This document shows, piece by piece, positions 5,855 through 9,019 of a stretch of 9,019 nucleotides of DNA. Position 1 is the stretch's first letter, and the number at the start of each line of letters is the position of its first letter. The notes below the pieces were generated by a model that was not told the origin of the DNA, made no database searches, and saw nothing but the letters and a program-made list of their open reading frames with translations. The DNA is taken from contig JAICUV010000132.1 of the NCBI GenBank assembly GCA_025935655.1, positions 1 to 9,019 on the forward strand. Direction: 5' to 3'. This DNA is from Chloroflexota bacterium (GTDB lineage: Bacteria > Chloroflexota > Limnocylindria > Limnocylindrales > CSP1-4). The translations under genes and the position numbers were made by a program.

Positions 5855-7357
5855 ATGACCGAGGTCGCCGCCGACCCCACCACGTACCAGCTGTTCATCG
5901 CCGGTCGCTGGGTGGACGGCGTGGGTGGCGCCACGTTCGAGAGCGTCAACCCGGCGGACACGCGCGACGTCGTCGGCCGGTTCCAGGCGGGGACGCCCGC
6001 CGACGTCGCGATGGCGGTCCGCGCCGCGGACATGGCGAGCCCCGCGTGGAAGGCGACCCCGGCGCCGAAGCGCGGCGAGATCCTGTACCGCTTCGGCGCG
6101 CTCATGGCCCAGCACAAGGAGCGGCTGGCCCGGGCGATGACACGCGAGATGGGCAAGGTCCTCGCGGAGGCGCGGGGCGACGTCCAGGAGGGCATCGACA
6201 TCGCCTTCCTCATGGCGGGCGAGGGACGCCGGATGTCCGGTGACACCGTCCCGTCCGAGCTGCCCGACAAGTGGGCGATGAGCATCCGCCAGCCGCTCGG
6301 GATCGCGGGCATCGTCACGCCCTGGAACTTCCCGATGGCGATCCCGTGCTGGAAGATGATGCCCGCGCTCGTGGCGGGCAACACCGTCGTGTTCAAGCCC
6401 AGCTCGGACGCGCCGCTGTGCGCGACGCTGCTCGTGGAGCTCATGGACGAGGCGGGCTTCCCGGCGGGCGTCGTCAACCTCGTGACGGGCGCGGGGGGTG
6501 ACGTCGGGAACGCGATCATCGACAACCCGGACATCCGCGTGGTCTCGTTCACGGGAAGCTCCGAGACGGGCCGAGCCATCGGCGAGCGCGCCGGGCGCAG
6601 GCTCAAGCGCCTGAGCCTCGAGCTCGGCGGCAAGAACGCGGTGGTGGTGCTGAAGGACGCCGACCTCGACCTCGCGACGGACGGGATCCTGTGGTCCGCG
6701 TTCGGCACCACCGGGCAGCGCTGCACGGCCTGCTCCCGCGTCATCGTGGATCGCGCCGTCGCGGACGACCTGGTCGCCCGGCTGGAGGCGCGCACGCGGA
6801 CGCTCAAGCTGGGCTCCGGCCTGGACGAGACGGTGGACGTCGGGCCGCTCGTCAACGCGCCGGCCGCGGCCAAGGTGGAGCGGTACGTGGAGACCGGGCG
6901 TCACGAGGGCGAGCTCGTCATCGGTGGCGCGCGCGCAACGGGCGGGGACCTCGCCCACGGCCACTTCTTCGCGCCGACGATCTTCCACGGCGTCGCGCCG
7001 ATGGCGACGATCGCCCAGGAGGAGATCTTCGGGCCCGTGCTCTCGGTCATCCCGGTCGACGGCTACGACGAGGCGATGACGGCCGCCAACCAGGTCAAGT
7101 TCGGGCTGTCGGCGAGCGTGTTCACCCGCGATGTCAACACGGCTTTCCGGGCGATGCGCGACTTCGAGACCGGGATCGTGTACATCAACGCCGGCACGAC
7201 GGGCGCCGAGACCCACCTGCCCTTCGGCGGCTGGAAGGACACCGGCAACGGCCATCGCGAGGCGGGCCACGTCGCGCTCGACACGTTCACGGAGTGGAAG
7301 GCGATCTACGTGGACTTCTCGGGCAAGCTCCAGCGCGCCCAGATCGACAACCAGTAG
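5855..7357 (+). CDS. NAD(P)-dependent aldehyde dehydrogenase
   Basis: A 500-residue ALDH-superfamily enzyme that oxidises an aldehyde to a carboxylate in the cytoplasm. All core features are visible: TPWNFP with oxyanion-hole Asn158, VFKPSS for cofactor binding, FTGSSETG (232-239) as the dinucleotide loop, general-base Glu256 in LELGGKN, nucleophile Cys290 in GTTGQRCTA with a second Cys at 293, and EEIFGPV with Glu390 for the ribose. The C-terminus, LPFGGWKDTGNGHREAG then an aromatic tail, is intact. The GQRCTA context and GNGHREAG tail resemble semialdehyde dehydrogenases of the antiquitin / ketoglutarate-semialdehyde type rather than classic acetaldehyde enzymes; this is a family impression only, and the substrate is not established. 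It has its own promoter and Shine-Dalgarno, so it appears to be expressed separately from the acyl-CoA block, although its product could feed that metabolism. It is convergent with the protease gene, with a 19-nt gap. Confidence 0.94.
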   Translation: MTEVAADPTTYQLFIAGRWVDGVGGATFESVNPADTRDVVGRFQAGTPADVAMAVRAADMASPAWKATPAPKRGEILYRFGALMAQHKERLARAMTREMGKVLAEARGDVQEGIDIAFLMAGEGRRMSGDTVPSELPDKWAMSIRQPLGIAGIVTPWNFPMAIPCWKMMPALVAGNTVVFKPSSDAPLCATLLVELMDEAGFPAGVVNLVTGAGGDVGNAIIDNPDIRVVSFTGSSETGRAIGERAGRRLKRLSLELGGKNAVVVLKDADLDLATDGILWSAFGTTGQRCTACSRVIVDRAVADDLVARLEARTRTLKLGSGLDETVDVGPLVNAPAAAKVERYVETGRHEGELVIGGARATGGDLAHGHFFAPTIFHGVAPMATIAQEEIFGPVLSVIPVDGYDEAMTAANQVKFGLSASVFTRDVNTAFRAMRDFETGIVYINAGTTGAETHLPFGGWKDTGNGHREAGHVALDTFTEWKAIYVDFSGKLQRAQIDNQ

Positions 7358-7376
7358 GCGGCTTTGGCGATCGGCG

Positions 7377-8168
7377 TCACCGGGCGGCACCGGTTGGGGC
7401 CGCGAGGCCGCAGTCGGGCGTGGTGCACAGCTCGAGCCCGAGCGATGCGAGCCCCTCGGCGAGCGGCGTGAACCCGATGCCACCGCCGAAGCTGCGGGAG
7501 GTCACGCCGGCCGGGATGCCGCGGACCAGGACGACGCTGCCCGAGTCTCCGCCGTCGACCTGCAGTGTCGACCTGACCATGCACGGGAAGTACGAGCCGT
7601 CCAGTGCGGGCGGCTGGAGGTTGTCGCCCTTCTCGGCCACGGTCCCGGTCCGATAGCGGTTCCGGCCGTCCATCTCGATCGGGTCGCCGATCGCGATGTC
7701 GGCGCAGGCCAGCGCCCGTGTGTCCGCTTCGAGGACCCGGTAGCCGCCGACGCCGAGGTCGATGACGTTGAGGTGGCCCCACGGGATCCGGTCGGGCGCG
7801 ACGACCACGTAGTTCATGTCCGAGGCGTGGCAGGTGTGCCCGGCATACGGGCACGTCGCGTCCTGGGCGAGCGGCCCGACAGTGCCCTGTCCCGGGATGA
7901 TCGTGCCCTCGCCGCCGCAGTGCGGGGACGAGGTGAGCACGACGACGTTCCCGCGGCGGGCGTAGACCCCGGCCGAGCAGTAGCCCGGGATCCGCTGGCC
8001 GGCGAGCACCGGCGGATCGTAGAGCGGCGTGGTGCGCCGCGGCGTGGTGAGCGTCGAGACGCCCCAGTACAGGCCGATCCCCACCAGCACCCCGAGGAGC
8101 ACGACGATCAGGAGCCGACGTGCGCGAACGATCGAACTCGTCATCGGTGCCGGCGGGCCACATCGCAT
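7377..8168 (-). CDS. Membrane-anchored trypsin-like (S1 family) serine protease
   Basis: A 263-residue protein with a short N-terminal stretch, a positive patch (RARR, 15-18) and one hydrophobic segment (about 19-38), then a predicted extracellular domain. The trypsin-fold triad is readable: His83 in LTSSPHC, Asp117 in SDMNYVVV and Ser209 in GGDSGS. CSAG before the His strand and Cys64/Cys84 fit the conserved disulfide around the catalytic His; Cys106/113, Cys155/196 and Cys248/253 look like further pairs, consistent with an oxidising, extracytoplasmic location. LTSSPHC differs from the usual LTAAHC or LTAGHC by one extra residue and a Pro next to the His. Start choice: a promoter TTGACG-N17-TTGGAT ends 6 nt before the ATG at 8168, so the longer ORF start at 8225 lies upstream of the RNA start. 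ATG 8144 is an alternative but has no Shine-Dalgarno. Target unknown. Confidence 0.83.
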   Translation of the reverse strand: MRCGPPAPMTSSIVRARRLLIVVLLGVLVGIGLYWGVSTLTTPRRTTPLYDPPVLAGQRIPGYCSAGVYARRGNVVVLTSSPHCGGEGTIIPGQGTVGPLAQDATCPYAGHTCHASDMNYVVVAPDRIPWGHLNVIDLGVGGYRVLEADTRALACADIAIGDPIEMDGRNRYRTGTVAEKGDNLQPPALDGSYFPCMVRSTLQVDGGDSGSVVLVRGIPAGVTSRSFGGGIGFTPLAEGLASLGLELCTTPDCGLAAPTGAAR

Positions 8169-8174
8169 GGAACC

Positions 8175-8203
8175 ATCCAAGGCGCGATCGCCGCGCACGT
8201 CAA
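8175..8203 (-). promoter_or_regulatory. Promoter of the protease gene (TTGACG-N17-TTGGAT), leaderless geometry
   Basis: Read on the minus strand: -35 TTGACG (8203-8198), an exact 17-nt spacer, -10-like TTGGAT (8180-8175), then 6 nt to the ATG at 8168. The -35 and spacer are near ideal; the -10 lacks the usual A at position 2. The spacer contains the 8-bp palindrome GCGATCGC (8184-8191), which could be a regulator site or chance. Confidence 0.55.
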
Positions 8204-8249
8204 GCCGCCGGACGTCCTGCCCCACGCGTCACGACGAGACGGCCGGGGC

Positions 8250-8255
8250 TACGCT
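8250..8255 (+). promoter_or_regulatory. Possible -10 element (TACGCT) for the acetyltransferase gene
   Basis: TACGCT fits TANNNT in the divergent gap between the protease and acetyltransferase genes. Predicted RNA start is near 8262, leaving about 14 nt before ATG 8276 with no Shine-Dalgarno. The only -35-like sequence, GTCACG at 8228-8233 with a 16-nt spacer, is weak. Confidence 0.35.
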
Positions 8256-8275
8256 TGGCCGGCGTCGCCGACGCG

Positions 8276-8812
8276 ATGCGTGTCGGACGCATCGCCGACG
8301 CCCCTGAGGTGGACGTGGCCGAACCCGGGCTCCTGATCCGTACGGCGCGACCGGCGGACATCCCCGCGCTCGCGGAGATCTACCTGTCCCTGGCTCGCCA
8401 CCACGCCGCGCTGGACCCCGTGGAGTACCGGGTCCCCGAACGCCAGGCCGTCCACGCCCGCTTCGCCGCCGAGCTCGAGGCAGCCGAAGAGGAGGACCTC
8501 CACGTCGTCGCCGAGGTCGATGGCGTCGTCGTGGGCCAGCTCGACGCGATCGGCGGCCGGCGGCGCTCGCCCGGCTCGATGCGGGTGCCGCGGGCGAGCG
8601 CGTCGATCGGCATCGCGGTGCTCGACGGCTGGCGCGGACGGGGGATCGGGTCCGCGCTCATGCGGGCGGCGGAGGACTGGGCCCGGGAACGCGGCCTCGA
8701 CGTCCTCGAGCTCGAGGTGGCGACGCCCAACGAGGGCGGCCGCCGCCTCTACGAGCGCCTCGGCTACATCCGCACCGCGGAGACGATGGTCAAGCCCGTC
8801 CGCGACCGGTAG
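8276..8812 (+). CDS. GNAT-family N-acetyltransferase
   Basis: A 178-residue acetyl-CoA-dependent N-acetyltransferase. The fold begins at LLIRTARPADIPALAEIY (19-36). The middle contains strand VVAEVDGVVVGQLDAIG (77-93), and motif A is SIGIAVLDGWRGRGIGSALM (110-129), with the pyrophosphate loop R120-x-x-G123-x-G125. The tail, EVATPNEGGRRLYERLGY (147-164), is the usual motif B region. Substrate (protein, amine, antibiotic) cannot be told. The start is uncertain: ATG 8276 has no Shine-Dalgarno, and GTG 8309 or GTG 8315 (the latter with GAGGTGG just before it, but too close) would remove 11-13 residues that precede the conserved fold. The frame also extends upstream to 8120, but that part overlaps the divergent protease gene and both promoters. 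It is transcribed divergently from the protease gene. Confidence 0.85.
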   Translation: MRVGRIADAPEVDVAEPGLLIRTARPADIPALAEIYLSLARHHAALDPVEYRVPERQAVHARFAAELEAAEEEDLHVVAEVDGVVVGQLDAIGGRRRSPGSMRVPRASASIGIAVLDGWRGRGIGSALMRAAEDWARERGLDVLELEVATPNEGGRRLYERLGYIRTAETMVKPVRDR

Positions 8813-8886
8813 CGCAGGGCGCTGCCCGGCCAGGGCCCGCGATGGGTGTTGTGATGCCATCGAGACCCAGAAAGGGTGTTCCTGCA

Positions 8887-8905
8887 ATGCCCGTTCGGGC
8901 ATCAT
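8887..8905 (+). promoter_or_regulatory. Palindrome overlapping a -10-like element before the metallopeptidase gene
   Basis: ATGCCCG (8887-8893) and CGGGCAT (8896-8902) form a perfect 7-bp inverted repeat around a 2-nt centre. The right arm overlaps CATCAT (8900-8905), a -10-like hexamer that ends 6 nt before the ATG at 8912. A dyad placed between -35 and -10 is a typical repressor operator position. No clear -35 is visible and no Shine-Dalgarno precedes the ATG. An RNA hairpin is less likely if the transcript is leaderless. Confidence 0.5.
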
Positions 8906-8911
8906 CGGCGC

Positions 8912-9019
8912 ATGAGATGGTCACGAGGGCAGGTCCAGGACATCGAGGATCGCCGCGCGTCCGGCGGGGGCGGCGGCTTCAGCATGGGCGGCCTCGGCGG
9001 CGGGGGCGGAATCCCGATC
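8912..9019 (+). CDS. YpfJ-type neutral zinc metallopeptidase, 5' part (3' end outside window)
   Basis: The 36 visible residues begin MRWSRGQVQDIEDRR and continue into a Gly-rich linker (GGGGGFSMGGLGGGGG). This opening (MRW, then a short stretch and xxEDRR, then poly-Gly) is characteristic of the putative neutral zinc metallopeptidase family that includes E. coli YpfJ (Pfam Zn_peptidase). The hydrophobic segment and zinc-binding HExxH motif expected further on lie outside the window, so the catalytic part is not seen. The frame is open to the window edge. The start is set by the N-terminal family signature and by the 6-nt-spaced -10-like hexamer. Confidence 0.8.
   Translation, partial: MRWSRGQVQDIEDRRASGGGGGFSMGGLGGGGGIPI

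Noticed and set aside
5759..7483. Upstream extension of the minus-strand small protein to a 663-codon frame
   Set aside because: The extension is antisense to the aldehyde dehydrogenase and is low-complexity; only the last 88 codons look like protein.
8184..8191. GCGATCGC octamer as a HIP1-type repeat
   Set aside because: I noticed it only here, so there is no repeat family within the window; it is mentioned only as a possible site within the protease promoter.
7131..8336. A 401-codon + strand frame across the protease gene
   Set aside because: Shadow of the aldehyde dehydrogenase end and antisense of the protease; no domain.
8817..8827. GGGC-GCT-GCCC stem just after the acetyltransferase stop as a terminator
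   Set aside because: Only 4 bp with a 3-nt loop and no T run; such stems are frequent in GC-rich DNA.

Overview
This is a very GC-rich bacterial segment in which third codon positions are almost all G or C. It is densely packed with genes, mostly on the + strand. I see no rRNA, tRNA, CRISPR array, insertion sequence or phage gene. Gene content fits a high-GC aerobic bacterium such as Chloroflexota or deep-branching Actinomycetota: a separately encoded methylmalonyl-CoA mutase cobalamin subunit next to meaB, many starts without a Shine-Dalgarno, and a membrane-anchored trypsin-like protease. That taxonomic placement is inference.

Layout. (1) 1-362: 3' part of folE, GTP cyclohydrolase I. (2) 392-5188: a same-strand acyl-CoA block: mutase cobalamin-binding subunit, MeaB/ArgK-type G-protein chaperone, an MFS transporter, 3-hydroxybutyryl-CoA dehydrogenase and acetyl-CoA acetyltransferase. 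(3) 5289-5465: a 58-residue helical protein of unknown function behind a structured leader. It is convergent with an 88-residue minus-strand protein (5492-5758) that ends just after a helicase-like, Walker-A-like motif. (4) 5855-7357: an NAD(P)-dependent aldehyde dehydrogenase with its own promoter. (5) 7377-8168, minus strand: a membrane-anchored S1-family serine protease. (6) 8276-8812: a divergent GNAT acetyltransferase. (7) 8912-9019: the 5' end of a YpfJ-type neutral zinc metallopeptidase gene.

How the genes may work together. The mutase subunit and MeaB serve interconversion of methylmalonyl-CoA and succinyl-CoA (propionate, odd-chain and branched-chain breakdown). The dehydrogenase and thiolase serve the 3-hydroxybutyryl-CoA / acetoacetyl-CoA / acetyl-CoA steps. 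The aldehyde dehydrogenase may feed acids into the same metabolism, but its substrate is not readable from sequence. The mutase large subunit is not in the window.

The most useful non-coding signal is a repeated start geometry. At four genes (392, 3950, 8912 and minus-strand 8168) a -10-like hexamer ends exactly 6 nt before the ATG and no Shine-Dalgarno is present, as expected for leaderless transcripts. This moves two starts away from the longest ORF and splits the acyl-CoA block into more than one transcription unit. I found no clear evidence of a wholly new multi-gene system. The least explained items are the 58- and 88-residue small proteins and the alternative hairpins at 5245-5283.
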